Positions 35,101 through 50,100 of a stretch of DNA of 64,000 nucleotides are shown one piece after another (the first letter of the stretch is position 1; each line of letters starts with the position of its first letter). The stretch comes from Spongilla lacustris (taxonomy: Eukaryota; Porifera; Demospongiae; Spongillida; Spongillidae): positions 6,107,696 to 6,171,695 of the forward strand of contig OX442435.1 in the NCBI GenBank assembly GCA_949361645.1. Reading direction: 5' to 3'. The notes under the pieces are model-generated. The model did no database searches. It had not been told where the DNA came from and saw nothing but the letters and a program-made list of their open reading frames with translations. The position numbers and the translations under genes are program-made.

Positions 35101-38100
35101 AAAAGTTGCATTTGATTTCCAAACGTGCCCTTTCATGCAAATAAGACCTACAGTTGTTAGCTGGTGATGAAATGCCGTGAAATGACACAAGCAGGTGCAA
35201 TTCATTATCGGTGAATAGTAATATGACGTCACACACGCGTCTTAATTTACTGTTGCCAGGCTACGCAAAATTAACGTACTCGACACGTTTACAACAGGCG
35301 ATTCTAATTCAGGAAAGGTGACCAAGCTAAAGAAAACGGCTCATTAACAAGGAGAACTCTGAGTTTAAGATATAGGTAGGCCTATCAATAAAATTAAAAA
35401 GAGGCGATTTAATATCGGATACTGATACGAGGAATCTAAGCGTCCTATGCATTGCAACAAATACACTAAGCCATATATTATATTGAGTGAACACTCCTGG
35501 CAGAGAAAAAAAAATGAGGGGAACAAGTAAATCAAAAACTTTTCTATCGAGAAAGTGATTGGTGGGATGTAGGATTGGTGGTGCAAAATGCAAGGAAACA
35601 AGGTACAGTATGATAAAGTGAGGTTTGGTATGATCCTACAACTATAACAGTCCTACATTTGCAAATAAGCTTTTTCATTCGCAAATTCAGGACTGTGAGT
35701 TGTAGGATCCTACCTAGCCTCGTCCCCAGGCCCTGTTTTTTATTAGTTGCGGGGGCGAAAAACAGCGCCTGGTATACACTGGTAGGGTCCTGCGCTAGCC
35801 ATTACCAATACGCTTGGTAATCGCATACTGTTGTAATTTTTGTTTGTAAACCTTTCCGTATACCATCTCGTTCTCAGCGTAAACTCGTCCTCGTCCCAGA
35901 CTGTCGTTTATATGTAGAGTTTTGTACGTCGACTTACTATTCTTGCTCCTTGGACCACCTCTACGATTGGTACGTGTAGGCTGACCACCTCACGCTACTT
36001 GCCATCTTTAGCCGAAGCCACAATGCTGACAACGTATTTGTACTCTCGTGGTGCATTGTTTGTACTATTTCACTTCTAGTCCCATACCTGCTTATGACAA
36101 CCACACCCTTTTGAATCTAAACATATCTTTTGGCTCATGGTAACATGGAGTCTTTTATATATTGCAAATTTTGCCATAAAACTGTATTTGTGTGAGGAAA
36201 CAAGGATCTCGAGTTTATTTTTCAAGTGTCATAGCTCCAGCATTGAAAGTGTGCTTGCAAAACTGCAAGAGATGGAGACACAGGTGCTGCTGCACCATCG
36301 AAAGGATGGGGTTTGGGTTGGAATTTCTTGCAGTTCCATGAGTGCACTTTCAATGATGAAGCTATGACACTTGAAAAATAAACTCGAATCCTTGTATCCT
36401 AACACAAATTAAGTTTTACAGCAAAATTCCCAATAAAAAAGAATCCGTTTTATCCTGGGCCAAAAAAATATGTTCACATTCAAAAAGGTGTGGTGGCCAA
36501 AAGCAATGAAATTGTATGAACAATGTGTGGATTATCACTGTAGGTACTTATTATTATAATTTAGGCACTAGGTGTTCTTTTAGCAGAAGATTTGCATTTT
36601 AAGTTGTCCAGTTTTTAATTGTACATACTATAGATGTATGATAGTCTCGAAAGTTCTGTCCCCACATTGTTATACATTAATAAATTCATAAATTCATAAA
36701 AAATGCAGACCTACATTTAGCTAGTTGAGGCAAGTAGGTTTATAACATCTGCATTTTTTATGAATTTATGAATATTACAACATAAATGAAAGTATGTAAT
36801 TTTATGAATGTATAATTTCCATTATCCCTTGCTTCTTTACTTTACAAGAGTTATGGCAGTACTAATCCTACAATACCAATTTTAATTTAATAACATTTTG
36901 TGTGCCTGCTATCTTGTCTTAACGTAATCCTGGTCCAATACACTTGACCCAGAAATGGAATCATATCAGACAATACGACAATTGACTAAGTAGTGCGATG
37001 ATTCACTGAAGTTCTGGATCAAAAAAGAGCAGAACTTTTATTTTCTGAAATAGCATGAAATAACAGCCAGTTCTAAGCATTTCTTTTCTAGAGCAGATTT
37101 TGCAATTCAAAGCAGAAAAGAAATAGAAGAGCACAAACTTGAATGCAAAAAATCCAATTTCAACTATATAAACTTTGTGTGACTGTTTAACTAAAAAATT
37201 GCTGACTTAACTTAATTGGGTTGTGGCACTGAAACCAGGTCAGTTAACTATAACTTAACTGAAAGAATTTGGAAAAGGCAATGAATTTATTTAACTCAAC
37301 TGCACAACAAACAGAGCATTAGTGAAATGAAACTTAACTACTGTCAAAAACTAGTGTAATAATTGCCATCCAACTAACCTGACAAATAAGTGATGCTATA
37401 TTTTATAGTCTAATAATTTTAAATGCTGCACACCCTACTAAAAAAACTCATCTTGCATGGCTGGGGTATTAGACCATGCTTGTTTTTGATAAACATAAGA
37501 TTTCCAACCCTGGTATACTGGGAAAGCAATACCATATATCATTCCAAAGGCAAACATAAGCCATTTTTATTACATAATTATAAATATACACATCCTGAGA
37601 TCCAAGCATCTTGCAAGATCTGCTATTTGCAAGCAAGAAACCTGAAAATTAATGTCATTTAACTTATTTGTAGACCAGCTCCTAGTTCATTCAATGCATT
37701 AATCATAGATTGTCCGATGTTAAACTGGTTTAACAAAGCGTTAAACCCGTTTAACACTTTTCCATTGCGATTATATACCTCTATATAAAGGCATATTTAT
37801 ATTTTAAAACTATACTTCAGCTGCAAATCTAATTAACTTGGAGCGCCAGAGGTTGTTTTTTCACCTGTTACTCTTGTTTTTATATATCTTCGTATGCTGG
37901 TGAAAGCGCAGCCTTTTAGCGATTGTAAAAGTGTTGTTTGTTAAGTTGAAGCGGCTCGGAAAAGAGCTACATTGTACAGCTGCACTATCTAGAAGATTAC
38001 TACGTCTTGTTTATTGTTTTTTGGCGCGGACAACTAAATGTAGGCAAAGTTAAAGTAGGTAGTAGAGACACGGTAGTTTCGAGCGCCAAATACGGGCTTA

Positions 38101-41100
38101 TACCTCTTCTGACAACGCAAAATGGTGACACTCATGCTTTAGATTAGTTCGAATCAGTCAACGCTCGAAATTGCGAGGTATGAGGTATAGGAACAAACTT
38201 TTTTAAATGTTAAACTGGTTTAACACACGGTTTAACAGCGAACGGTCAATCTATGATTAACATGTATATCTGAATGGTAAGGATAATTAGGCATGTAACA
38301 ATGGATTGACAAGTTTTTGAAAATGTTTTTCTCATATTCTACTGAGTAGATGGCTATGTAATGATGTGGGATACTATCTGGATTGACCGAAGATTTGTGT
38401 ACATTTTTGTTGCTGTAACATGTATGATTGATTTTTTTTTTTTAAATAACATTGCATGTGCCCAAATTGATGGAGCTGAGCTTCCATACCTGCCAGAATG
38501 AGTTTCAGCATAGCTTCTCATGTTTCTATTGTACATAATATATATTTAGAAGCTTCTGTAGTTGTTTGTGTGTGTTTTGTGTGTTATTCAGTGGAGTGCA
38601 CTATATTATATTCTCTTTATAAAAAATTCATTTTTGAGGTTTATAATGTTTTATTTCTTTACCAATATTATGACAATTCAGAAGCAAATAGCAACAAAGA
38701 TCACTGCACCCTACAAGAGGTCATTTCAAGTCATTATCACTTGTTGATTTCCCACTTCATTCATGCATATAAATTGGGCCTGTTCATATTGAACTAGGTC
38801 ATTTACATTCTGGTACAGGATGCTTGCATACCTGCATGGTACAGAGATCATATGCAGATCTATATATATAAAATCTCTGCCTGGTACAAAATTTTATCAT
38901 CCTGTATTAGGATGTAGATGGCAAATCAATTTAAAAAGAAGATTTATTCAACTAGTTTGTTGTTTTTCTTTGCTGCGAATTGATCGATTATATGAATCAG
39001 ATGATAGCAACTGAAGATACAATGTTAAATTCAACAGACATCATTAGCAAATCGTCAAGTCTTTCCTGAGTCATCATGGACTGAAATACGTCTTAATACT
39101 TTTTTAGAGCAGAAAGAGTACTGAATGCAACTGCAAAAAGTCTGCAAGATGATAGCTCTGATGAGGGATCTGAACTTGGTGAAGATGGCACCAAATCAGA
39201 TGATGATGGAGAGGAAATATAAATCGTGAGTTTATTATATGCATTAAATTAAGCTTTATCCGAACATGGCAATGTCAGCCTAGGCGTCATTTACACCCAA
39301 ACACTAAAAAATACACATTTCTTTTACACGGAAATCGGAATCGTACCTTAGCCGTCCGTTAATTTATTTAATAAGTACTATGTGTGCCAAATATGTGAAT
39401 TAAAATCTCCTCAAGAACTTCACTTACCATTGCAGGTTCTATTGTCAACATTTAATACATAGCTAGTCTGGCATGAGCAAAAGTAACTTCCTATGGTGTT
39501 TGTACAGATTTCAGAGCAATTTCCATTGCTGGATAAGCATTCATTGATGTCTGTTGTATTGGGAGGAAAAAAACCGGAATTAAAATCTCCTTAAAAGAAC
39601 TTCATTTACCATTGCAGGTTCTATTGTCAACATTTAACATACAGCCAGCCTGGCATGAGCAAAAGTAACTTCCTATGGTGTTTGTACAGATTTCAGAGCA
39701 AATTCCATTGCTAGATAAACATTCATTGATGTCTGTTGTATTTGACGGGGGGGGGGGGGGGGGGGGGAACCTGAATCAAAATCTCCTTAAGAACTTCACT
39801 TACCATTGCAGGTTCTGTTGTCAGCATTTAACTTATAGCCAATCTGGCATGAACAAATGTAGCTTCCAATGGTATTTGTACAAATTTGAGAGCAATTTCC
39901 ATTGCTGGATAAGCACTCGTTGATGTCTGGGGAATAAACGTGAATTAAAATCTTCTTAAGAACTTCACTTACCATTGCAGGTTCTGCTGTCATTAGTTAA
40001 CATATAGCCAGTCTGGCATGAGCAAATGTAGCTCCCAACGGTGTTTGTACAGATTTGAGAGCAAGTTCCATTGCTGGATAAGCACTCATTGATGTCTGGG
40101 AAATAACCGTGAATTGAAATCTCCTTAAATACTTCACTTACCATTGCAGGTTCTGTTGTCAGCACTTAACATATAGCCAATCTGGCATGAGCAAATGTAG
40201 CTTCCAATGGTGTTTGTACAGAGTTGAGAGCAATTTCCATTGCTGTATAAGCACTCGTTGATGTCTGTTGCATTTGTTTTAAGTGAATTAAATTTTCCTT
40301 CATATTTCTGAACTTCACTTACCACTGCAGGTACTATTGTCAACACTTAACATATAGCCAATCTGGCATGAGCAAATGTAGCTTCCAATGGTATTTGTAC
40401 AAATTTGAGAGCAATTTCCATTGCTGGATAAGCACTCGTTGATGTCTGGGAAATAAACGTGAATTAAAATCTCCTTAAGAACTTCACTTACCATTGCAGG
40501 TTCTGTTGTCATCAGTTAACATATAGCCAATCTGGCATGAGCAAATGTTGCTCCCAATGGTGTTTGTACAGATTTGAGAGCAATTTCCATTGCTGGATAA
40601 GCACTCGTTGATGTCTGGGAAATAAACATGAATTAAAATCTCCATTGCTGGATAAGCACTCACTGATGTCTGTTGTATTTATTTTAAGCCTTGTATTACA
40701 TTTTCCTTAATATTTCTGAACTTCAATTACCATTGCAAGTTCTGTTGTTAGCACTTAACATATAGCCAATCTGGCATGAGCAAATGTAGCTTCCAATGGT
40801 ATTTGTACAAATTTGAGAGCAATTTCCATTGCTGGATAGGCACTCATTGATGTCTATTGAATTAGGGAAACAAACCTGAATAAAAATCTCCTTAAGTACT
40901 TCACTTACCATTGCAGGTATTCTTGTCATCAGTTAACATATAGCCAGTCTGGCATGAGCAAATGTAACTTCCAATGGTGTTTGTACAGATTTGAGAGCAA
41001 TCACCATTGTTGGACAAGCACTCATTTATATCTGTTTGATTGGAAATGCTAAATTGCATTGCTTTTACAAACCAGACTAACTAACCATTGCATATGCTGC

Positions 41101-44100
41101 TGTTATCCCTTATCATGCCTAATATGTTACCAGTCGCGCATGAACAAAAGTTACTTTCGTTTCCGTTTGTACAGATTTTAAAGCAATTTCCATTGCTAGA
41201 CAGGCACTCATTCATGTCTTTTCAGAGAAATATAATCAAATTAATATCTCTTTGATGTTTACAAAACTGCACTTACAATTGCATGTTGTGTTGTCATAAG
41301 GTAACATATAGCCAGCCTGGCACGAGCAAAAGTAACCTTCATTAGTGTTTGTACAGATCAGCGAACAACCTCCATTGCTGGACAAGCACGTATTATCTGT
41401 GGAATTGGTAATCTAAATCACATCATTGTTTTAAACCAGACTAACCGTTGCATGTGCTGTTGTCATCAAAGATGATGTCATATAACATGTATCCAATCTG
41501 GCATGAGCAAAAGTAACTTCCTATAGTATTGGTACATATTTGAGAGCAACCTCCATTGTATATTAAGCACTCATTGATGTCTGTTGGAAAAAAAAATTAA
41601 TTTGGTAATTACAAAAACTTCACTTACCATTGCACATTCTGTTGTCAGCACCTAGCATATAGCCAATCTGGCATGAACAAATGTAGCTCCCGGTTGAATC
41701 AATATAGCTGGAATAGCATGTACTATCTGTTGAATGCATATACTAAATTATATCACATCCTAATACAAGACAAACCATTGCATGTGCCGTTGTTATCAAT
41801 AATGTATGATGTGTAGTCAGTCGGGCATGAGCAAATGTAACTTCCAATGGTGTTTGTACAGATTTGAGAGCAATTTCCATTGCTGGATAAGCACTCATTG
41901 ATGTCTATTGCATTGGGGGAAAACAGTGAATCATAATCTCCTTAAGAACTTCACTTACCATTGCAGGTTCTGTTGTCAGCATTTAACTTATAGCCAATCT
42001 GGCATGAGCAAATGTAGCTTCCAATGGTATTTGTACAAATTTGAGAGCAATTTCCATTGCTGGATAAGCACTCGTTGATGTCTGGGAAATAAACGTGAAT
42101 TAAAATCTTCTTAAGAACTTCACTTACTATTGCAGGTTCTGCTGTCATTAGTTAACATATAGCCAGTCTGGCATGAGCAAATGTAGCTCCCAACGGTGTT
42201 TGCACAGATTTGAGAGCAATTTTCATTGCTGAATAAGCACTCATTGACGTCTGGAAAATAAACGTGAATCATAATCTCCTTAAGAACTTCACTCACCATT
42301 GCAGGTTCTGCTGTCATTAGTTAACATATAGCCAGTCTGGCATGAGCAAATGTAGCTCCCAACGGTGTTTGTACAGATTTGAGAGCAAGTTCCATTGCTG
42401 GATAAGCACTCATTGATGTCTGGGAAATAAACGTGAATTGAAATCTCCTTCAATACTTCACTTACCATTGCAGGTTCTGTTGTCAGCACTTAACATATAG
42501 CCAATCTGGCATGAGCAAATGTAGCTTCCAATGGTGTTTGTACAAAGTTGAGAGCAATTTCCATTGCTGTATAAGCACTCGTTGATGTCTGTTGCATTTG
42601 TTTTAAGTGAATTAAATTTTCCTTCATATTTCTGAATATCACTTACCACTGCAGGTACTATTGTCAACACTTAACATATAGCCAATCTGGCATGAGCAAA
42701 TGTAGCTTCCAATGGTATTTGTACAAATTTGAGAGCAATTTCCATTGCTGGATAAGCACTCGTTGATGTCTGGGAAATAAACGTGAATTAAAATCTCCTC
42801 AAGAACTTCACTTACCATTGCAGGTTCTGTTGTCATCAGTTAACATATAGCCAATCTGGCATGAGCAAATGTTGCTCCCAATGGTGTTTGTACAGATTTG
42901 AGAGCAATTTCCATTGCTGGATAAGCACTCGTTGATGTCTGGGAAATAAACATGAATTAAAATCTCCATTGCTGGATAAGCACTCATTGATGTCTGTTGT
43001 ATTTATTTTAAGCCTTGTATTACATTTTCCTTAATATTTCTGAACTTCAATTACCATTGCAAGTTCTGTTGTCAGCACTTAACATATAGCCAATCTGGCA
43101 TGAGCAAATGTAGCTTCCAATGGTATTTGTACAAATTTGAGAGCAATTTCCATTGCTGGATAGGCACTCATTGATGTCTATTGAATTAGGGAAACAAACC
43201 TGAATAAAAATCTCCTTAAGTACTTCACTTACCATTGCAGGTATTCTTGTCATCAGTTAACATATAGCCAGTCTGGCATGAGCAAATGTAACTTCCAATG
43301 GTGTTTGTACAGATTTGAGAGCAATCACCATTGTTGGACAAGCACTCATTTATATCTGTTTGATTGGAAATGCTAAATTGCATTGCTTTTACAAACCAGA
43401 CTAACTAACCATTGCATATGCTGCTGTTATCCCTTATCATGCTTAATATGTTACCAGTCGCGCATGAACAAAAGTTACTTTCGTTTCCGTTTGTACAGAT
43501 TTTAAAGCAATTTCCATTGCTAGACAGGCACTCATTCATGTCTTTTCAGAGAAATATAATCAAATTAATATCTCTTTGATGTTTACAAAACTGCACTTAC
43601 AATTGCATGTTGTGTTGTCATAAGGTAACATATAGCCAGCCTGGCACGAGCAAAAGTAACCTTCATTAGTGTTTGTACAGATCAGCGAACAACCTCCATT
43701 GCTGGACAAGCACGTATTATCTGTGGAATTGGTAATCTAAATCACATCATTGTTTTAAACCAGACTAACCGTTGCATGTGCTGTTGTCATCAAAGATGAT
43801 GTCATATAACATGTATCCAGTCTGGCATGAGCAAAAGTAACTTCCTATAGTATTGGTACATATTTGAGAGCAACCTCCATTGTATATTAAGCACTCATTG
43901 ATGTCTGTTGGAAAAAAAAATTTAATTTGGTAATTACAAAACTGCACTTACCATTGCACATTCTGTTGTCAGCACCTAGCATATAGCCAATCTGACATGA
44001 ACAAATGTAGCTCCCGGTTGAATCAATATAGCTGGAATAGCATGTACTATCTGATGAATGCATATACTAAATTATATCACATCTTAATACAAGACAAACC

Positions 44101-47100
44101 ATTGCATGTGCCGTTGTTATCAATTATGTATGATGTGTAGTCAGTCAGGCATGAGCAAATGTAACTTCCAATGGTGTTTGTACAGATTTGAGAGCAATTT
44201 CCATTGCTGGATAAGCACTCATTGATGTCTATTGCATTGGGGGAAAACAGTGAATCATAATCTCCTTAAGAACTTCACTTACCATTACAGGTTCTGTTGT
44301 CAGCATTTAACTTATAGCCAATCTGGCATGAGCAAATGTAGCTTCCAATGGTATTTGTACAAATTTGAGAGCAATTTCCATTGCTGGATAAGCACTCGTT
44401 GATGTCTGGGAAATAAACGTGAATTAAAATCTTCTTAAGAACTTCACTTACCATTGCAGGTTCTGCGGTCATTAGTTAACATATAGCCAGTCTGGCATGA
44501 GCAAATGTAGCTCCCAACGGTGTTTGTACAGATTTGAGAGCAATTTCCATTGCTGGATAAGCACTCATTTATGTCTGGGAAATAAAAGTGAATTGAAATC
44601 TCCTTCAATACTTCACTTACCATTGCAGGTTCTGTTTTCAGCACTTAACATATAGCCAATCTGGCATGAGCAAATGTAGCTTCCAATGGTGTTTGTACAG
44701 ATTTGAGAGCAATTTCCATTGCTGTATAAGCACTCGTTGATGTCTGTTGCATTTGTTTTAAGTGAATTAAATTTTCCTTCATATCTCTGAACTTCACTTA
44801 CCACTGCAGGTACTATTGTCAACACTTAACATATAGCCAATCTGGCATGAACAAATGTAGCTTCCAATGGTATTTGTACAAATTTGAGAGCAATTTCCAT
44901 TGCTGGATAAGCACTCGTTGATGTCTGAGAAATAAACGTGAATTAAAATCGTCTTAAGAACTTCACTTACCATTGCAGGTTCTGCTGTCATTAGTTAACA
45001 TATAGCCAGTCTGGCATGAGCAAATGTAGCTCCCAACGGTGTTTGTACCGATTTGAGAGCAAGTTCCATTGCTGGATAAGCACTCATTGATGTCTGGGAA
45101 ATAAAAGTGAATTGAAATCTCCTTCAATACTTCACTTACCATTGCAGGTTCTGTTTTCAGCACTTAACATATAGCCAATCTGGCATGAGCAAATGTAGCT
45201 TCCAATGGTGTTTGTACAGATTTGAGAGCAATTTCCATTGCTGTATAAGCACTCGTTGATGTCTGTTGCATTTGTTTTAAGTGAATTAAATTTTCCTTCA
45301 TATCTCTGAACTTCACCTACCACTGCAGGTACTATTGTCAACACTTAACATATAGCCAATCTGGCATGAACAAATGTAGCTTCCAATGGTATTTGTACAA
45401 ATTTGAGAGCAATTTCCATTGCTGGATAAGCACTCGTTGATGTCTGAGAAATAAATGTGAATTAAAATCTTCTTAAGAACTTCACTTACCATTGCAGGTT
45501 CTGCTGTCATTAGTTAACATATAGCCAGTCTGGCATGAGCAAATGTAGCTCCCAACGGTGTTTGTACAGATTTGAGAGCAAGTTCCATTGCTGGATAAGC
45601 ACTCATTGACGTCTGGGAAATAAACGTGAATTAAAATTTCCTTAAGAACTTCGCTTACCATTGCAGGTTCTGTTGTCAGCACTTAACATATAGCCAATCT
45701 GGCATGAGCAAATGTAGCTTCCAATGGTGTTTGTACAGAGTTGAGAGCAATTTCCATTGCTGTATAAGCACTCGTTGATGTCTGTTGCATTTGTTTTAAG
45801 TGAATTATATTTTCCTTCATATTTTTGAACTTCACTTACCACTGCAGGTACTATTGTCAACACTTAACATATAGCCAATCTGGCATGAGCAAATGTAGCT
45901 TCCAATGGTATTTGTACAAATTTGAGAGCAATTTCCATTGCTGGATAAGCACTCGTTGATGTCTGGGAAATAAACGTTAATTAAAATCTCCTTAAGAACT
46001 TCACTTACCATTGCAGGTTCTGTTGTCATCAGTTAACATATAGCCAATCTGGCATGAGCAAATGTTGCTCCCAATGGTGTTTGTACAGATTTGAGAGCAA
46101 TTTCCATTGCTGGATAAGCACTCGTTGATGTCTGGGAAATAAACGTGAATTAAAATCTCCATTGCTGGATAAGCACTCATTGATATCTGTTGTATTTATT
46201 TTAAGCCTTGTTTTACATTTTCCTTAATATTTCTGAACTTCAATTACCATTGCAAGTTCTGTTGTCAGCACTTAACATATAGCCAATCTGGCATGAGCAA
46301 ATGTAGCTTCCAATGGTATTTGTACAAATTTGAGAGCAATTTCCATTGCTGGATAGGCACTCATTGATGTCTATTGAATTAGGGAAACAAACCTGAATAA
46401 AAATCTCCTTAAGTACTTCACTTACCATTGCAGGTATTCTTGTCATCAGTTAACATATAGCCAGTCTGGCATGAGCAAATGTAACTTCCAATGGTGTTTG
46501 TACAGATTTGAGAGCAATCACCATTGTTGGACAAGCACTCATTTATATCTGTTTGATTGGAAATGCTAAATTGCATTGCTTTTACAAACCAGACTAACTA
46601 ACCATTGCATATGCTGCTGTTATCCCTTATCATGCTTAATATGTTACCAGTCGCGCATGAACAAAAGTTACTTTCGTTTCCGTTTGTACAGATTTTAAAG
46701 CAATTTCCATTGCTAGACAGGCACTCATTCATGTCTTTTCAGAGAAATATAATCAAATTAATATCTCTTTGATGTTTACAAAACTGCACTTACAATTGCA
46801 TGTTGTGTTGTCATAAGGTAACATATAGCCAGCCTGGCACGAGCAAAAGTAACCTTCATTAGTGTTTGTACAGATCAGCGAACAACCTCCATTGCTGGAC
46901 AAGCACGTATTATCTGTGGAATTGGTAATCTAAATCACATCATTGTTTTAAACCAGACTAACCGTTGCATGTGCTGTTGTCATCAAAGATGATGTCATAT
47001 AACATGTATCCAGTCTGGCATGAGCAAAAGTAACTTCCTATAGTATTGGTACATATTTGAGAGCAACCTCCATTGTATATTAAGCACTCATTGATGTCTG

Positions 47101-50100
47101 TTGGAAAAAAAAATTTAATTTGGTAATTACAAAACTGCACTTACCATTGCACATTCTGTTGTCAGCACCTAGCATATAGCCAATCTGACATGAACAAATG
47201 TAGCTCCCGGTTGAATCAATATAGCTGGAATAGCATGTACTATCTGATGAATGCATATACTAAATTATATCACATCTTAATACAAGACAAACCATTGCAT
47301 GTGCCGTTGTTATCAATTATGTATGATGTGTAGTCAGTCAGGCATGAGCAAATGTAACTTCCAATGGTGTTTGTACAGATTTGAGAGCAATTTCCATTGC
47401 TGGATAAGCACTCATTGATGTCTATTGCATTGGGGGAAAACAGTGAATCATAATCTCCTTAAGAACTTCACTTACCATTACAGGTTCTGTTGTCAGCATT
47501 TAACTTATAGCCAATCTGGCATGAGCAAATGTAGCTTCCAATGGTATTTGTACAAATTTGAGAGCAATTTCCATTGCTGGATAAGCACTCGTTGATGTCT
47601 GGGAAATAAACGTGAATTAAAATCTTCTTAAGAACTTCACTTACCATTGCAGGTTCTGCGGTCATTAGTTAACATATAGCCAGTCTGGCATGAGCAAATG
47701 TAGCTCCCAACGGTGTTTGTACAGATTTGAGAGCAATTTCCATTGCTGGATAAGCACTCATTTATGTCTGGGAAATAAAAGTGAATTGAAATCTCCTTCA
47801 ATACTTCACTTACCATTGCAGGTTCTGTTTTCAGCACTTAACATATAGCCAATCTGGCATGAGCAAATGTAGCTTCCAATGGTGTTTGTACAGATTTGAG
47901 AGCAATTTCCATTGCTGTATAAGCACTCGTTGATGTCTGTTGCATTTGTTTTAAGTGAATTAAATTTTCCTTCATATCTCTGAACTTCACTTACCACTGC
48001 AGGTACTATTGTCAACACTTAACATATAGCCAATCTGGCATGAACAAATGTAGCTTCCAATGGTATTTGTACAAATTTGAGAGCAATTTCCATTGCTGGA
48101 TAAGCACTCGTTGATGTCTGAGAAATAAACGTGAATTAAAATCGTCTTAAGAACTTCACTTACCATTGCAGGTTCTGCTGTCATTAGTTAACATATAGCC
48201 AGTCTGGCATGAGCAAATGTAGCTCCCAACGGTGTTTGTACCGATTTGAGAGCAAGTTCCATTGCTGGATAAGCACTCATTGATGTCTGGGAAATAAAAG
48301 TGAATTGAAATCTCCTTCAATACTTCACTTACCATTGCAGGTTCTGTTTTCAGCACTTAACATATAGCCAATCTGGCATGAGCAAATGTAGCTTCCAATG
48401 GTGTTTGTACAGATTTGAGAGCAATTTCCATTGCTGTATAAGCACTCGTTGATGTCTGTTGCATTTGTTTTAAGTGAATTAAATTTTCCTTCATATCTCT
48501 GAACTTCACCTACCACTGCAGGTACTATTGTCAACACTTAACATATAGCCAATCTGGCATGAACAAATGTAGCTTCCAATGGTATTTGTACAAATTTGAG
48601 AGCAATTTCCATTGCTGGATAAGCACTCGTTGATGTCTGAGAAATAAATGTGAATTAAAATCTTCTTAAGAACTTCACTTACCATTGCAGGTTCTGCTGT
48701 CATTAGTTAACATATAGCCAGTCTGGCATGAGCAAATGTAGCTCCCAACGGTGTTTGTACAGATTTGAGAGCAAGTTCCATTGCTGGATAAGCACTCATT
48801 GACGTCTGGGAAATAAACGTGAATTAAAATTTCCTTAAGAACTTCGCTTACCATTGCAGGTTCTGTTGTCAGCACTTAACATATAGCCAATCTGGCATGA
48901 GCAAATGTAGCTTCCAATGGTGTTTGTACAGAGTTGAGAGCAATTTCCATTGCTGTATAAGCACTCGTTGATGTCTGTTGCATTTGTTTTAAGTGAATTA
49001 TATTTTCCTTCATATTTTTGAACTTCACTTACCACTGCAGGTACTATTGTCAACACTTAACATATAGCCAATCTGGCATGAGCAAATGTAGCTTCCAATG
49101 GTATTTGTACAAATTTGAGAGCAATTTCCATTGCTGGATAAGCACTCGTTGATGTCTGGGAAATAAACGTTAATTAAAATCTCCTTAAGAACTTCACTTA
49201 CCATTGCAGGTTCTGTTGTCATCAGTTAACATATAGCCAATCTGGCATGAGCAAATGTTGCTCCCAATGGTGTTTGTACAGATTTGAGAGCAATTTCCAT
49301 TGCTGGATAAGCACTCGTTGATGTCTGGGAAATAAACGTGAATTAAAATCTCCATTGCTGGATAAGCACTCATTGATATCTGTTGTATTTATTTTAAGCC
49401 TTGTTTTACATTTTCCTTAATATTTCTGAACTTCAATTACCATTGCAAGTTCTGTTGTCAGCACTTAACATATAGCCAATCTGGCATGAGCAAATGTAGC
49501 TTCCAATGGTATTTGTACAAATTTGAGAGCAATTTCCATTGCTGGATAGGCACTCATTGATGTCTATTGAATTAGGGAAACAAACCTGAATAAAAATCTC
49601 CTTAAGTACTTCACTTACCATTGCAGGTATTCTTGTCATCAGTTAACATATAGCCAGTCTGGCATGAGCAAATGTAACTTCCAATGGTGTTCGTACAGAT
49701 TTGAGAGCAATCACCATTGTTGGACAAGCACTCATTTATATCTGTTTGATTGGAAATGCTAAATTGCATTGCATTTACAAACCAGACTAACTAACCATTG
49801 CATATGCTGCTGTTATCCCTTATCATGCCTAATATGTTACCAGTCGCGCATGAACAAAAGTTACTTTCGTTTCCGTTTGTACAGATTTTAAAGCAATTTC
49901 CATTGCTAGACAGGCACTCATTCATGTCTTTTCAGAGAAATATAATCAAATTAATATCTCTTTGATGTTTACAAAACTGCACTTACAATTGCATGTTGTG
50001 TTGTCATAAGGTAACATATAGCCAGCCTGGCACGAGCAAAAGTAACCTTCATTAGTGTTTGTACAGATCAGCGAACAACCTCCATTGCTGGACAAGCACA

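Larger units (their letters stand above)
33992..39427. other. 5.4-kb intron (or intergenic gap) packed with mobile elements
   Basis: No exon was recognised between the FN3 block and the EGF array. It holds repeat family A (34843-35477), a foldback element (36097-36500), hairpins, a TTAA-flanked element (37703-38256) and a gene-end fragment (39150-39385). If EGF and FN3 belong to one gene, this is by far its largest intron. Confidence 0.55.

Noticed and set aside
38140..38160. Possible tRNA B-box (GTTCGAATC)
   Set aside because: No matching A-box at the right distance and no cloverleaf. It lies inside the TTAA-flanked element.
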